Below are positions 20,206 through 29,790 of a stretch of DNA of 64,000 nt, piece after piece (the stretch's first letter is position 1; every line of letters starts with the position of its first letter). The position numbers and the translations under genes were made by a program. Source of the DNA: Vallitalea sp. (lineage in GTDB: Bacteria; Bacillota; Clostridia; Lachnospirales; Vallitaleaceae). The notes below the pieces were generated by a model. That model was not told where the DNA came from. It saw only the letters and a program-made list of their open reading frames with translations, and did not search any database. The stretch spans positions 175,278 through 239,277 of the forward strand of contig NZ_JAOARO010000088.1 of assembly GCF_025211055.1 (NCBI RefSeq). Reading direction: 5' to 3'.

Positions 20206-20234
20206 TTGTTATCGAATTTAATTTTTGGTATAAT
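20206..20234 (+). promoter_or_regulatory. promoter of the COG2509 flavoprotein gene
   Basis: -35 TTGTTA (20206-20211), 17-base spacer ending TTTTTGG, perfect -10 TATAAT (20229-20234); the ATG lies 52 bases further on. Confidence 0.7.
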
Positions 20235-20285
20235 ATATAAGTATGTTTATGCCAAAGATTGTAAAAATAGTTTAGGGGGTTGATT

Positions 20286-21650
20286 ATGTACGATATTATT
20301 ATTGTTGGAGCTGGGGCTGCTGGAGTATTTTGTGCTTATGAACTTGTAAAGAATAATCCAGAGCAGAAAATTTTAATGTTAGAAAAAGGGTTGCCATTAG
20401 ATAAAAGAATATGCCCCAAAAAAACTCTAGGTGTTAAAGAATGCAAATGTAAAACTTGTTCTATAATGGAAGGGTTTTATGGTGCAGGGGGATTTTCTGA
20501 TGGAAAATATAATATTACAAATAATTTTGGTGGAGATTTATATGAGTATATTGGTTATGATAATGCACTAGATTTAATGTGGGAAGTTGATAAAATTAAT
20601 CTTGCTATGGGTGGTGAAGAAGCAAAGCTATATTCCACTGGTAATAGTGATCTTAAACAAGAAGCGCTGAAACATGACTTACACTTATTAGATGCAATGG
20701 TAAGACATCTTGGAACAGATAGAAACTTAATAATTGCATCAAATATGTATAATTTCATTAATGATAAAATTGATATTGAATTTTTAACAGAAGTTACTGA
20801 TATCGATAAAGAAAAAGATATATTTACGGTTCATACATTAAAACAAAGTCATAAATCTAAGAAACTTGTTGTAGCAACTGGTAGAACTGGTTCAAAATGG
20901 ATAGGAAAATTATGTAATAAGTTTAATATAGTTACTAGAAATAATAGAGTTGATATTGGTGTTAGAGTAGAACTTCCTGCATTAATTTTCAAACATATAA
21001 CTGATGAAGTATATGAAAGTAAGATTGTGTATAAGACTGAAAAGTATAATGATTTAGTTCGAACATTTTGCATGAATCCTTATGGGGAAGTAGTTACAGA
21101 AAATTATGGAGATATTACTACAGTTAATGGACATAGCTATGCAGATCCAAAATTGCATACTGAAAATACTAATTTTGCATTATTAGTTTCTAATAAATTC
21201 ACTAAACCTTTTAAGAATAGCAATGAATACGGTGAATCCATAGCAAAGCTTAGCAATATGTTAGGCGGTGGTGTTCTAATGCAACGTTTTGGTGATTTAG
21301 TGAAAGGTCGCCGTAGCAGTGAAAGAAGAATGAAAAAATGTTTTACTCAACCAACTTTAGAAGCTACACCTGGAGATTTAAGTCTTGTAATACCAAAACG
21401 ACAGTTAGATAATATTATTGAAATGATTTATGCTCTTGATAAAATAGCTCCTGGAACAGCTAATGAAGACACCTTATTATATGGTGTAGAGGTCAAATTC
21501 TATAATTCAAATATTGAAGTTGACTCAAATCTTGAAACACAAGTAAAAGGGTTATATGTTTTAGGTGATTGTTCTGGAGTTACGCATTCTTTATCACAAG
21601 CTGCAGCAAGTGGAATCTATGTTGCAAGAATATTAAATAATATTAAGTAA
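20286..21650 (+). CDS. FAD-dependent dehydrogenase, COG2509-like
   Basis: 454 residues. The N-terminus holds a dinucleotide-binding motif IIIVGAGAAGVFCAYEL and an acidic end to the second strand (MLEKG). A cysteine-rich loop CKCKTCSIMEGFYGAGGFSD follows, typical of the uncharacterised FAD-dependent dehydrogenases of COG2509, and the C-terminus has YVLGDCSGVTHSLSQAAASG, the second FAD contact. Substrate unknown. AGGGGG (20274-20279) sets the ATG at 20286. It is an isolated plus-strand gene in a minus-strand region. Confidence 0.88.
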   Translation: MYDIIIVGAGAAGVFCAYELVKNNPEQKILMLEKGLPLDKRICPKKTLGVKECKCKTCSIMEGFYGAGGFSDGKYNITNNFGGDLYEYIGYDNALDLMWEVDKINLAMGGEEAKLYSTGNSDLKQEALKHDLHLLDAMVRHLGTDRNLIIASNMYNFINDKIDIEFLTEVTDIDKEKDIFTVHTLKQSHKSKKLVVATGRTGSKWIGKLCNKFNIVTRNNRVDIGVRVELPALIFKHITDEVYESKIVYKTEKYNDLVRTFCMNPYGEVVTENYGDITTVNGHSYADPKLHTENTNFALLVSNKFTKPFKNSNEYGESIAKLSNMLGGGVLMQRFGDLVKGRRSSERRMKKCFTQPTLEATPGDLSLVIPKRQLDNIIEMIYALDKIAPGTANEDTLLYGVEVKFYNSNIEVDSNLETQVKGLYVLGDCSGVTHSLSQAAASGIYVARILNNIK

Positions 21651-21853
21651 TACTAAACGAAAAATTACAAGCTATCTTATAGTTTATTCTACTAACTATT
21701 CGCTAAAGTTGTGTTTTGCGCATAGTTAAAAATTAAATTTTAATATAGTATTCAATACTCTATCCTTAGCTACTGTTTAGGTTAATTTAAATTATTTCCA
21801 CAACTGTTTTACAAATTTTTAATAATTGTACATTTCAATACTAGTACAATAAA

Positions 21854-21885
21854 AGGCAATTGGAACTTAGAGCTTCCAATTGCCT
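21854..21885 (-). terminator. intrinsic terminator of the MATE gene
   Basis: Perfect 12-bp stem AGGCAATTGGAA (21854-21865) with TTCCAATTGCCT (21874-21885), 8-base loop; reading the minus strand, TTTTATTG follows the stem. Confidence 0.88.
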
Positions 21886-21912
21886 GTATTAATATATAAT
21901 TTTATATTATAC

Positions 21913-23283
21913 TTATTTTGCTAATTCAGTCTTATATCCTTTTATTTGACTGTTTAATACTCCAAATTCACCTATAGTAAAAATACCAGCTAAGCTAATA
22001 GTCAGAAAGTCACCAATAGGCAATGATAACCATACACCAGTTTCTTTTAAGAATAATGGTAATATAAGTGATATTGGGATGAAGAATAATAGTTGTCTTC
22101 CCATAACTACCAATGCAGCTTTACCTGCTTTACCAAGTGCTTGGAAAAGTGTAATAGATGTAATCATGAATCCGTATAGTATAAATACACATAAATATAT
22201 TCTGAAGTTATTAGCACCAGATGATACCAATGCTTGGTCTGTAATAAACCAACTTAGTATGAATTTTGGTAATAACATAAATAATACCCATAATACACCT
22301 GATATTCCAGTAGCAATTTTTGTAAATGTTAAAAATGCCTCTTTTACTCTTGCAAATTGTTTAGCCCCATAGTTAGCTCCAAGAACAGGCTGTAAACCTT
22401 GACCTATCCCCCACATAGGGATAAAAGCAAACATCATTATTCGTTGAGCTGAACTAAGGACAATAATACTATCATTACCACCATATGATGACATTAATTT
22501 AAGTAATATAGCTAATTGTATTGCTGCCATAAATTGCATTAACATTCCTGAAAAACCAACACTTAATATCTTAGGCATAATATCCATAGATAGTCTGAAA
22601 CTTTTTTTGGTTAATTTAATAACACTTTTTCCAAATTTAAAGTAAACTATATCACCTATTAAATATATGATTTGACTGATAACCGTAGCTATTGCAGCTC
22701 CCTCTATTCCCATATCAAATACCTTAATAAAGATTGGGTCTAAGATGATATTAATAATCATCCCAACAAAAACTATTGTCATCGCAGATTTCATCTTACC
22801 TTCACCACGGATAAGCATATTAAGAGCTGGTCCTACACCAGCAACTATGAATCCTAAAGCAATTATTTTTATGTATTTTACACCTAAAAATAAAATATCA
22901 TCTCTAGCACCAAGAAAATGAAGTATTGGGGTTGCAAAATTACAAACAATAAGAGTTAGTATGACTGATAATATGGCAACACCTATAAAAACATTACCAA
23001 ATAACTTATCAATAGTTTCTTCATCTTTTTCACCTATGGCTCTTGATAAAAGGGACATTGCACCTGTTGCAAATAAAGTAAGTATAGCTTGATTAATTAA
23101 AACGACATTATATGCCATTGTTATTGCTCCAACTCCTGCTGCACTAACAAACTGTCCTACAAATATTGCATCAACCATATTGTATAATCCTACGGCTAGC
23201 ATTCCAATAATACCTGGTACAGCAAGTTTCATGAATAACTTGCCCATGTTAAATTCTAATAAAGCTTTTCTGTTTTCGCTCAT
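21913..23283 (-). CDS. MATE family multidrug/sodium antiporter
   Basis: 456 residues with about twelve membrane helices in two related halves. Family segments: KLAVPGIIGMLAVGLYNMVDAIFVGQF at the start (the VDAIFVG motif), LNMLIRGEGKMK, and PVLGANYGAKQFARVKEAF in the second half. MATE proteins export cationic drugs in exchange for Na+ or H+. GGAGGAAA precedes MSENRKALLEF. The TetR gene upstream and the operator between them suggest it is an inducible efflux pump. Confidence 0.93.
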   Translation of the reverse strand: MSENRKALLEFNMGKLFMKLAVPGIIGMLAVGLYNMVDAIFVGQFVSAAGVGAITMAYNVVLINQAILTLFATGAMSLLSRAIGEKDEETIDKLFGNVFIGVAILSVILTLIVCNFATPILHFLGARDDILFLGVKYIKIIALGFIVAGVGPALNMLIRGEGKMKSAMTIVFVGMIINIILDPIFIKVFDMGIEGAAIATVISQIIYLIGDIVYFKFGKSVIKLTKKSFRLSMDIMPKILSVGFSGMLMQFMAAIQLAILLKLMSSYGGNDSIIVLSSAQRIMMFAFIPMWGIGQGLQPVLGANYGAKQFARVKEAFLTFTKIATGISGVLWVLFMLLPKFILSWFITDQALVSSGANNFRIYLCVFILYGFMITSITLFQALGKAGKAALVVMGRQLLFFIPISLILPLFLKETGVWLSLPIGDFLTISLAGIFTIGEFGVLNSQIKGYKTELAK

Positions 23284-23372
23284 ATAAGTTTCCTCCTTCA
23301 TTAAATAATCTTTAGATAATAAGTAATAACAATAGTAGTAATGATAAGAATAAATTCTAGTACATATGTAGG

Positions 23373-23393
23373 TGACGTCAGCGTCATATTATA
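23373..23393 (-). promoter_or_regulatory. probable TetR operator at the MATE promoter
   Basis: Inverted repeat TGACG-TCAG-CGTCA (23373-23386), a form common among TetR-family operators. On the minus strand a TATAAT (23393-23388) stands immediately before it, so bound repressor would cover the transcription start of the MATE gene. Binding by the neighbouring TetR is inference. Confidence 0.65.
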
Positions 23394-23425
23394 TGTAAAA
23401 AATTTTTCTAGCTAAGCTAGTCTTT

Positions 23426-24025
23426 TTATAAATACTCATTATAAAAATCATAAAATATTTTATGAATATAATCTTTATTACTTTCAAAAACTTGTTTGTC
23501 AGAAAAAAGTGCATGCACTAATAACATAGCATTTATTAACCTACTCATAAAAAGTATGTTTTTTTCTTGATCTTTATCTTGAAAAAAAGATATTTTATCA
23601 CCAAATAGTTTTTCTAGTTGGATAAAAGTTTGTTTCTCGAAGCCTAAAAATATATTTTCTAGTTTTTTATCATATAATATTTCATATATAAACATAAGAT
23701 ACAATTTTTTCTGGGGAGATGTACTTAGTACTTTATCTAATGATTTATCAGCTAATATACGACAAATATCTTCTTTACTATTAACTTTAACGCTTACTTG
23801 TCTAAAGAATCTGTTATCTACCTCATTACCATCACGCATAATAGCAATCATAATCTCTTTAGGGCTTGAGAAATACCTATAAACTCCACCTTTTGAAAGT
23901 GTCGTCTCAGCAATAATATCTTCCATTGTTGTATTACGGTAGCCTTTTTCAATAAATATATCTAGTGCAGCTTGCTTTATTTCTTTTTCTCTTTCTTCAC
24001 GAGTTTTTCTTTGAAATTTTGCCAT
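23426..24025 (-). CDS. TetR/AcrR family transcriptional regulator
   Basis: 199 residues. The N-terminal helix-turn-helix reads IFIEKGYRNTTMEDI and LSKGGVYRYFSSPKEI, the TetR_N signature. The C-terminal ligand domain is not specific to a named subfamily. The start at MAKFQRKTREER follows GGAGTG; the longer frame is rejected. It lies upstream of the MATE gene on the same strand with an operator in the gap, so it probably represses the pump. Confidence 0.92.
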   Translation of the reverse strand: MAKFQRKTREEREKEIKQAALDIFIEKGYRNTTMEDIIAETTLSKGGVYRYFSSPKEIMIAIMRDGNEVDNRFFRQVSVKVNSKEDICRILADKSLDKVLSTSPQKKLYLMFIYEILYDKKLENIFLGFEKQTFIQLEKLFGDKISFFQDKDQEKNILFMSRLINAMLLVHALFSDKQVFESNKDYIHKIFYDFYNEYL

Positions 24026-24054
24026 TTTTTCACTCCATATTATATTTTGAAATA

Positions 24055-24083
24055 ATATTAACATATATAAGTATGCTTTTCAA
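24055..24083 (-). promoter_or_regulatory. promoter of the TetR gene
   Basis: Minus strand: -35 TTGAAA (24083-24078), 17-base spacer, -10 TAATAT (24060-24055), 29 bases before the ATG. Half-sites CATAT and ATATG flank it. The rest of the 24026-24385 gap is A+T-rich and holds only the hairpin at 24208-24245. Confidence 0.6.
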
Positions 24084-24207
24084 TATGTGAAACAGCAAAA
24101 CTATTACTATCAATTCATAACTATAAATAATATCAATAATGAATATCAATTTCAATTAAGAGTATACCATATATTTTTTTTAATGTCTATAATTTATTAT
24201 AATTTTA

Positions 24208-24245
24208 TAGCACAGGATAGATTTATTATTATCAATCCCGTGCTA
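24208..24245 (-). terminator. possible terminator of the uptake island
   Basis: TAGCACAGGAT (24208-24218) pairs with ATCCCGTGCTA (24235-24245) with one mismatch. On the minus strand it lies about 140 bases after the hydrolase stop and is followed only by TAAAATTA, so it is a weak candidate. Confidence 0.4.
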
Positions 24246-24385
24246 TCTTCTTCAACTGTATATATTGAACTTAAACATTGATACATACATTTAAATAAGT
24301 TCAATCTATTTTCTTTGGTTTTTAACATAATAGAACTAAATAATCACTGGGTTTATAGCAATTATTAATATATCTTAAATATGTT

Positions 24386-25318
24386 TTATCGATTAAAATA
24401 ATCAATTAACAGCTTATTCATTACACCTGCAAATTCATAATGTGCTAAATGTGATGCTTTCTCTATCTCATGGTATTCTATTGCGGGAATTAACTGCTGT
24501 AATTTTTCCATGGATTCTTTTGTATTTTTCTTATCATTTTCTCCCCAAGTCAACAGTATAGGTATCTGTTCTTTTCCTAGTCTTTCATAGTAAATAGTAG
24601 CATCATCTATAGCATTACCTCTCATATTAGCTAAAACTGCTCTTTTTTTCCCTTTAAAATTTATCTGTTTCTTTAATTTATCAGTAAGTTCATGTTTTTT
24701 CTCATCTGAATATAATACCTTTGAAGGATCTGTCAACATTTTATCTCCACTTACATTCATCATATATTCACCTATAAATCTGGTTTTTAGTAGATTTACC
24801 CTGTTTTTACCAGGGAAAGTATCAAAAAGCGGTGAAAGTAAAGCTATCTTCTCTACCTCTTCAGGGTGTGATGCTGCAAAATAAGTAGTTATGCAGCCAC
24901 CTTGAGATGTACCAATCATATAAACAGGTCCAGTTATGTTTAATTTTTCTTTTAGTTCAACTAGCTGTTTATCGTATAATTCTCTATCGTATTTCCTTAG
25001 CTTAGGTCTATCAGAATATCCATGACCATACACATCATATCTAAGAACTCTGAAGCCAGCAGTAGCTAGTGCATCTATATTGTTATCCCATGTAAAATAT
25101 GGTGCAGCATTACCATGCACTAATATTATGGTTTTACCGTCTTCTGGTCCTTTTAATTCATAATGAGTATATCCATTTGATAGCTCAATAAAACTTCCTT
25201 CTAGTCTAGCTCTTGTTTGTTGATTCAATGTTTCTTTTTCTAAGTTACCTGTCATAAAAGGTATTAGAATAATAATTAATATAATTACACTTATTATGAT
25301 TATGATTCTCTTTTTCAT
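24386..25318 (-). CDS. membrane-anchored alpha/beta hydrolase
   Basis: 310 residues. An N-terminal hydrophobic segment (4-23) anchors or exports the protein. The hydrolase fold shows the oxyanion HGN motif (ILVHGNAAPYFTW), the nucleophile Ser in IGTSQGGCIT, an acid in LTWGENDKKN and the histidine in ASHLAHYEF. AGGAGGAAT precedes the ATG. It is the last gene of the methyltransferase/MarR/ABC run, 15 bases after the ATPase gene; in such a context an esterase that opens an imported ester compound is an attractive but unproven idea. Confidence 0.88.
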   Translation of the reverse strand: MKKRIIIIISVIILIIILIPFMTGNLEKETLNQQTRARLEGSFIELSNGYTHYELKGPEDGKTIILVHGNAAPYFTWDNNIDALATAGFRVLRYDVYGHGYSDRPKLRKYDRELYDKQLVELKEKLNITGPVYMIGTSQGGCITTYFAASHPEEVEKIALLSPLFDTFPGKNRVNLLKTRFIGEYMMNVSGDKMLTDPSKVLYSDEKKHELTDKLKKQINFKGKKRAVLANMRGNAIDDATIYYERLGKEQIPILLTWGENDKKNTKESMEKLQQLIPAIEYHEIEKASHLAHYEFAGVMNKLLIDYFNR

Positions 25319-25333
25319 TTTATTCCTCCTCCA

Positions 25334-26107
25334 TCAAGTACCTAAAAATACAAATGATGGTACATTTTTATTGTTATAATGCAAATCAATGAGTTTAGAA
25401 TTAACATAAAAGTATTCTTTAATTGTTTTTTCTGTCATGATGCTACTAACATCTCCGCAAGTATATTTATCCTTACTTAAAACTAAGCACTTATTTGCTA
25501 TCTTCATAACATTGTTAGGATAATGTGAATTAATTATTGTACTTATATCCTGCTTCTTAGCTAATTTACTTATTGTATGCAATACTTTAAATTGATTAAA
25601 AAAATCCAAATGTGATTCTGGCTCATCTAATATCAATAACTTTGGAAATGATGATAAAGCTTTGGCTATAAATACCATTTGTAATTGTCCCCCACTTAAT
25701 TCATTACAATATGAGTTTCTTAAATGATAGATACCTAATTCGTTCAGAATGTTATCTACTATATCATAATCCTCTTTTTTTGGTGATTGAAAATAACTGT
25801 GGGTTCCATTTCTTCCAAATACAACTAAATCTTTTACTAAATATGAGAATGGTAATTTTCTTGCTTGAGGTACATAACCAATGTCTTTTATACGGTCAGC
25901 ATCAATTGTATTTTGTCCATTAAATATACAGGTGCCCTTATCCCACTTCAAAATTCCAGCAATACATTTTAATAAAGTAGTCTTACCTATTCCATTACAA
26001 CCCATTATGGCAAGAATTTCTCCTTCATCCAAAGAAAAGCTGATATCTTTTAGTATCGGTACATTTGGTTTATAAGAATAATAGCAATTCTTAAGTTTTA
26101 ACAGCAT
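25334..26107 (-). CDS. ABC transporter ATPase, FecE/BtuD type
   Basis: 257 residues: Walker A GCNGIGKTTL near residue 37, Q-loop IGYVPQARKLP, signature ELSGGQLQM, Walker B LLILDEPESHLD, switch histidine NSHYP. It powers the FecCD permease whose stop codon it overlaps by one base (TAATG). Members import ferric siderophores, heme or cobalamin; substrate not determined. Confidence 0.93.
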   Translation of the reverse strand: MLLKLKNCYYSYKPNVPILKDISFSLDEGEILAIMGCNGIGKTTLLKCIAGILKWDKGTCIFNGQNTIDADRIKDIGYVPQARKLPFSYLVKDLVVFGRNGTHSYFQSPKKEDYDIVDNILNELGIYHLRNSYCNELSGGQLQMVFIAKALSSFPKLLILDEPESHLDFFNQFKVLHTISKLAKKQDISTIINSHYPNNVMKIANKCLVLSKDKYTCGDVSSIMTEKTIKEYFYVNSKLIDLHYNNKNVPSFVFLGT

Positions 26108-27141
26108 TATATTTCACCTCTCTTATACATAAATAAAAAAGCAAAGATTGGAGCACCTATTAAAGCTGTCAATATACCAATTGGTATTTCAGAAGAACTG
26201 ATATTTCTTGCTAAGCAATCAACAATTATTAAAAATACTGCTCCTGTTAAACCTGATAATGGAACTAAATATCCGTGATTATATCCAATTATCTTTCTAC
26301 ATATATGAGGAATCACTAAACCTATCCATCCAATAATACCTGCTACTGTTACTGTTGAAGAAACCATGATCGTACATAATATTATAATGATCCATCTAAG
26401 TCTTTTAGGATTAATCCCCATGGTAAATGCTTCATCATCACCTAATGACAGTATATTAATCTTCCATCTAAGCATTGTTAATCCTATTAATCCAATCATC
26501 ACAGGTAATATGATAGTTTTAATCTGATCATAAGAAGCATTAGAAAAGCTACCCATAAGCCAAAAAGTAATAGCTGGCAATTTCTCTTCTGTATCAGCAA
26601 CATACTTTGTTATTGATATTAATGATGTAAATACAGAAGACACTATAATACCACTTAAAATAATCGATAGAATGGATTGATCTTTTCTACTTTTTGAAAA
26701 TAAAAAAACTAAAGCCATACTGATAATTCCAAATCCAAATGATAAAATCTGTATAGTGATTAAATTATTAGATGTTAATATAATTCCAAGTGCTGCACCG
26801 AATCCAGCTCCTGACGAAACACCAAGAACATCAGGACTAACAAGTGGGTTTTGTAATAATCCTTGCATACAGGTACCTGCTATAGCGATGCAAGCACCTA
26901 CGATTCCAGCCAAAATAATACGTGGTATCCTTATATCCCATATTATGTATGAGGAAATTTCTAACTTATCAGATAAACCTGAGTGATTAATCTTAGCACT
27001 GATTATTTTAATTATATCACTCACTGATATGTCATATCGACCAATTAACAAAGATATACTACTCACTATAATCAATAATATTACTACTAAAAAAGCTACA
27101 TTTCTATAAGATGTCATACTACTATTTTCTTTTATATTCAT
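26107..27141 (-). CDS. FecCD-family ABC permease
   Basis: 344 residues with about ten membrane helices. Family landmarks: IPRIILAGIVGACIAIAGTCMQGLLQNPLVSPDVLG, and GIIGWIGLVIPHICRKIIG. These are hallmarks of permeases for iron complexes and B12. Only one permease gene is present, so a homodimer is expected. It starts 4 bases after the lipoprotein gene and overlaps the ATPase gene by one base. Confidence 0.94.
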   Translation of the reverse strand: MNIKENSSMTSYRNVAFLVVILLIIVSSISLLIGRYDISVSDIIKIISAKINHSGLSDKLEISSYIIWDIRIPRIILAGIVGACIAIAGTCMQGLLQNPLVSPDVLGVSSGAGFGAALGIILTSNNLITIQILSFGFGIISMALVFLFSKSRKDQSILSIILSGIIVSSVFTSLISITKYVADTEEKLPAITFWLMGSFSNASYDQIKTIILPVMIGLIGLTMLRWKINILSLGDDEAFTMGINPKRLRWIIIILCTIMVSSTVTVAGIIGWIGLVIPHICRKIIGYNHGYLVPLSGLTGAVFLIIVDCLARNISSSEIPIGILTALIGAPIFAFLFMYKRGEI

Positions 27142-27145
27142 TTTT

Positions 27146-28186
27146 CTATTTTCCTTTTACTTCTTTAGGTTTCAATATATCTTCAACTAATTCATCATTT
27201 AATTCTATATCATAGATTCTATTATAGTATCCTTTTAAATAGGTTATGAATTCATCTTTATTCAATACATTAGAATAAGTTTTTGAAATAAGCCATAATG
27301 GCATTAATGGTGAATCTGCATTTGGTGCTCCCCATGAATAAACAGCTTGTGGAATGTCATAGATAGCTTTATCCTTATATGCCTGAATCAAAGACCAATC
27401 TTGATCAGTTACTTTATTATTGATAATAGGTGTTGCAGGCATACCTAAAAATATGAAAACAATATCAGGATTCCATTCATAGATTTGTTCCATACTTACT
27501 TCTTTACATCCTTCTATATCCTTAGCTACATTTTCTATTCCTGCTTTATTAAAAAAATTATCTCCATATGAATTATTACCACTTACAGTTATTTTTCTAT
27601 TAATATAGCTAAAAACATAAAGTCCTTTTTTCTTAGTAGAATTATTTTTTAATAATTCATCTGCTTTTTTATTTGAGATTTGCCATTCTTTTTCTATAGT
27701 ATTTTCATTAGAAATATTAAAAGCTTCTTCTAAATGTTTTTCCCATTGAATTGTCATCTGTTCAGGGTCTCTATTCTTGCTAATCATCATATCAACAGAT
27801 TCAACATCTAATTTGTCTAATCCATTCTTTTGATTATCACCATAATAGAATATGATATCTGGTGATAATTTTAGTAGTTCTTCTGTATTAACGACAAATT
27901 CATTATTAATAAAAGAAGTGTTTATATCTTTATAACCAGGATATAATTCATTAAGAACATTTTCATTTGCTGTACTAAATGCTCTTTCATTTATCCCTAC
28001 TACTTTACTATCTTTTGGTGATGCACTTAGATAGATCGAAAATATGGGTGGTGATATTATGGTAACTCTAGTATTATTTTTTCCTTCTATCTTGGCTACT
28101 TCATCATCTTTTTTTGAACAACCTGTTAATTGTACAAATAACAAACTTATTATAATAATAATGGTTATCATTCTCATTGATTTCAT
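27146..28186 (-). CDS. substrate-binding lipoprotein of the FecCD transporter
   Basis: 346 residues. A lipoprotein signal peptide ends in the lipobox LTGC with Cys23 as the lipidated residue. The mature part has the two-lobed TroA/FecB-like fold signs: VVGINERAFS, PDIIFYYGDN, and the second-lobe GIENVAKDIEGCKEVSMEQIYEWNPDIVFI, which is usual for iron-siderophore and cobalamin binders. GAGGAGG precedes the ATG. Ligand unknown. Confidence 0.9.
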   Translation of the reverse strand: MKSMRMITIIIIISLLFVQLTGCSKKDDEVAKIEGKNNTRVTIISPPIFSIYLSASPKDSKVVGINERAFSTANENVLNELYPGYKDINTSFINNEFVVNTEELLKLSPDIIFYYGDNQKNGLDKLDVESVDMMISKNRDPEQMTIQWEKHLEEAFNISNENTIEKEWQISNKKADELLKNNSTKKKGLYVFSYINRKITVSGNNSYGDNFFNKAGIENVAKDIEGCKEVSMEQIYEWNPDIVFIFLGMPATPIINNKVTDQDWSLIQAYKDKAIYDIPQAVYSWGAPNADSPLMPLWLISKTYSNVLNKDEFITYLKGYYNRIYDIELNDELVEDILKPKEVKGK

Positions 28187-28206
28187 AAAAAAACCTCCTC
28201 TATTCC

Positions 28207-28656
28207 TTAGAAATGATTATCAATTAATTTATTTGAGTAAATAAGAAATTTTTGTATTAATTGTAATTCTTCGTTATTAAGACTATCTAGAAAATTAAAT
28301 AAAGCTTTATCAAAATTGTTATGATATTGTTCATGAGATTTGTAAGCTTTTTCTCCATCTTCCGTCAAAAATAATTTAGTCTTTTTCTTATCTACTTCAT
28401 CATTGACTTTTATAATCAATGCTCTTTTTTCTAATTTTAGTACTGTTTTATAAACAACAGCTCTAGTTATACCAAATTTTCTAGCCATTTCCGAACTATG
28501 GATACCAGGATTATCTCCAATCATTTTAATCATATGTATTTCACCTCGATAAAACCTCATGTTTTCACTACCAAAGTCTAATACATTTGTTTTTCCGTTT
28601 GCAACTTTCTCTGTCATTGAAATAAATGATTCTAAAACATTATTCTTGGTATTCAT
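28207..28656 (-). CDS. MarR family transcriptional regulator
   Basis: 149 residues with a winged helix: HSSEMARKFGITRAVVYKTVLKLEKRALI and the wing VDKKKTKLFLTEDGEKAY. It is embedded between the methyltransferase and the lipoprotein genes, so it probably controls the run. The 14-bp inverted repeat around the methyltransferase promoter is the best candidate operator. The effector is unknown. Confidence 0.9.
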   Translation of the reverse strand: MNTKNNVLESFISMTEKVANGKTNVLDFGSENMRFYRGEIHMIKMIGDNPGIHSSEMARKFGITRAVVYKTVLKLEKRALIIKVNDEVDKKKTKLFLTEDGEKAYKSHEQYHNNFDKALFNFLDSLNNEELQLIQKFLIYSNKLIDNHF

Positions 28657-28684
28657 TTATTAAACTCCCTCTGCTCTTATATAT

Positions 28685-29680
28685 TTATTTCTGGTAAACT
28701 TTGATGCTATGATTACCGCTTTTATCTTGACTATATAACTTGAAACCATTACTAGTCATAGCATCTTGAATAACCTTATCTGGTAGAAGCAAATCTAACC
28801 CATCTAAATGACTTGACAGCCATCCTAATATAGTTTCAGATGGTTCTAGATAATCTTCACTGAATCCATGGGTTATTAGATATATTATACCATTTTTATT
28901 AAGAGCATCATATAGTTTTTTTACAAAATCCTGTAAATGATCTTTAGCAAAATCTATAATACCTGAAGCAATTATTATATCATAACCATTTCCAATATCA
29001 TCCTTGATAAAATCCCCTTTTTGCACAGTTATTCTTGAACTAAGATTATTCTTAGAAACTAAATCTTCTGCTACTAGTGAAACGTTAGGTTCTTCAAAGA
29101 TAACACCTTTTGAGCTAGGAAAGGCTTTACATAATTCTATTCCCATAGCTCCAGAACCACCACCTAGGTCTAATATCTTACTAGGTTTAGTATCCTGATA
29201 TATTTTATTCATAAGATTTATCAATGGTTCTATTCTCCATAGATATATTTCTGGTATGCATACTTTTGCAAGTTTAGTGAAATCATAGACTTTCTGCCCT
29301 TGGTTATGTTGAGCAATAGCTTTATCTGGACCATACCTTACTCTGTTTTCAATATTATCTAATGACATCATTTCATTTCTAAATAATATGGCATCTCCAA
29401 TATAATATTTACTTAATTTTGATAAATAGATTTTTCCCTCCTCTGTATTCACATACTTGTTTTGATGTTTTTCGATTAGTTTTATAGATGCTAAAGCATT
29501 CAGTGTTAATTTTAAGTTCCTTATATCATATTTACTTTGGTTAGCTATTTCTTCTATTAAAATTTCATCATCTAAATAAGAAAAAATATCTAGTTTTAAT
29601 GCTGCAAAAAATAGTTGTGTCTCTCTATAGTTATTTACCATCGTATAATATGTATTTATTGCCAATTTATTATTATTCAT
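28685..29680 (-). CDS. O-methyltransferase (COMT-like, class I SAM dependent)
   Basis: 331 residues. An N-terminal dimerisation winged helix (FFAALKLDIFSYLDDEILIEEIANQ) precedes the SAM domain with ILDLGGGSGAMGIELC near residue 167, IIASGIIDFAKD and a C-terminal NHSIKVYQK. Relatives methylate hydroxyls of small aromatic metabolites. GGAGTGAG sets the start at MNNNKLAINTYY. First gene of the MarR/ABC run; a methyltransferase with a metal-complex importer suggests modification of the imported compound, which is inference. Confidence 0.85.
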   Translation of the reverse strand: MNNNKLAINTYYTMVNNYRETQLFFAALKLDIFSYLDDEILIEEIANQSKYDIRNLKLTLNALASIKLIEKHQNKYVNTEEGKIYLSKLSKYYIGDAILFRNEMMSLDNIENRVRYGPDKAIAQHNQGQKVYDFTKLAKVCIPEIYLWRIEPLINLMNKIYQDTKPSKILDLGGGSGAMGIELCKAFPSSKGVIFEEPNVSLVAEDLVSKNNLSSRITVQKGDFIKDDIGNGYDIIIASGIIDFAKDHLQDFVKKLYDALNKNGIIYLITHGFSEDYLEPSETILGWLSSHLDGLDLLLPDKVIQDAMTSNGFKLYSQDKSGNHSIKVYQK

Positions 29681-29720
29681 TTTCTCACTCCTTTGTAACC
29701 CTAGCATACATTATAGTAAT

Positions 29721-29764
29721 ATTATACAATTAAATACATTGTATGTCAAGCATACAATGTATTT
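29721..29764 (-). promoter_or_regulatory. promoter of the methyltransferase-MarR-ABC operon with a 14-bp inverted-repeat operator
   Basis: Minus strand: perfect -35 TTGACA (29749-29744), 17-base spacer, perfect -10 TATAAT (29726-29721). An inverted repeat AAATACATTGTATG (29732-29745) with CATACAATGTATTT (29751-29764) and 5-base centre covers the -35 element. A further related half-site, AATGTATGCT, lies near the start of transcription. Such placement is typical of MarR autoregulation. Confidence 0.85.
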
Positions 29765-29790
29765 CTGCATTTTGTCATCTCTATTTATTA

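Noticed and set aside
23409..23421. CTAGCTAAGCTAG palindrome after tetR as a terminator
   Set aside because: The loop would be too tight and no T-run follows on the minus strand; it was not listed as a feature.
24087..24281. 64-residue plus-strand frame in the tetR-hydrolase gap
   Set aside because: No ribosome binding site; it runs through the TetR promoter region and a hairpin, and composition is that of A+T-rich noncoding DNA.
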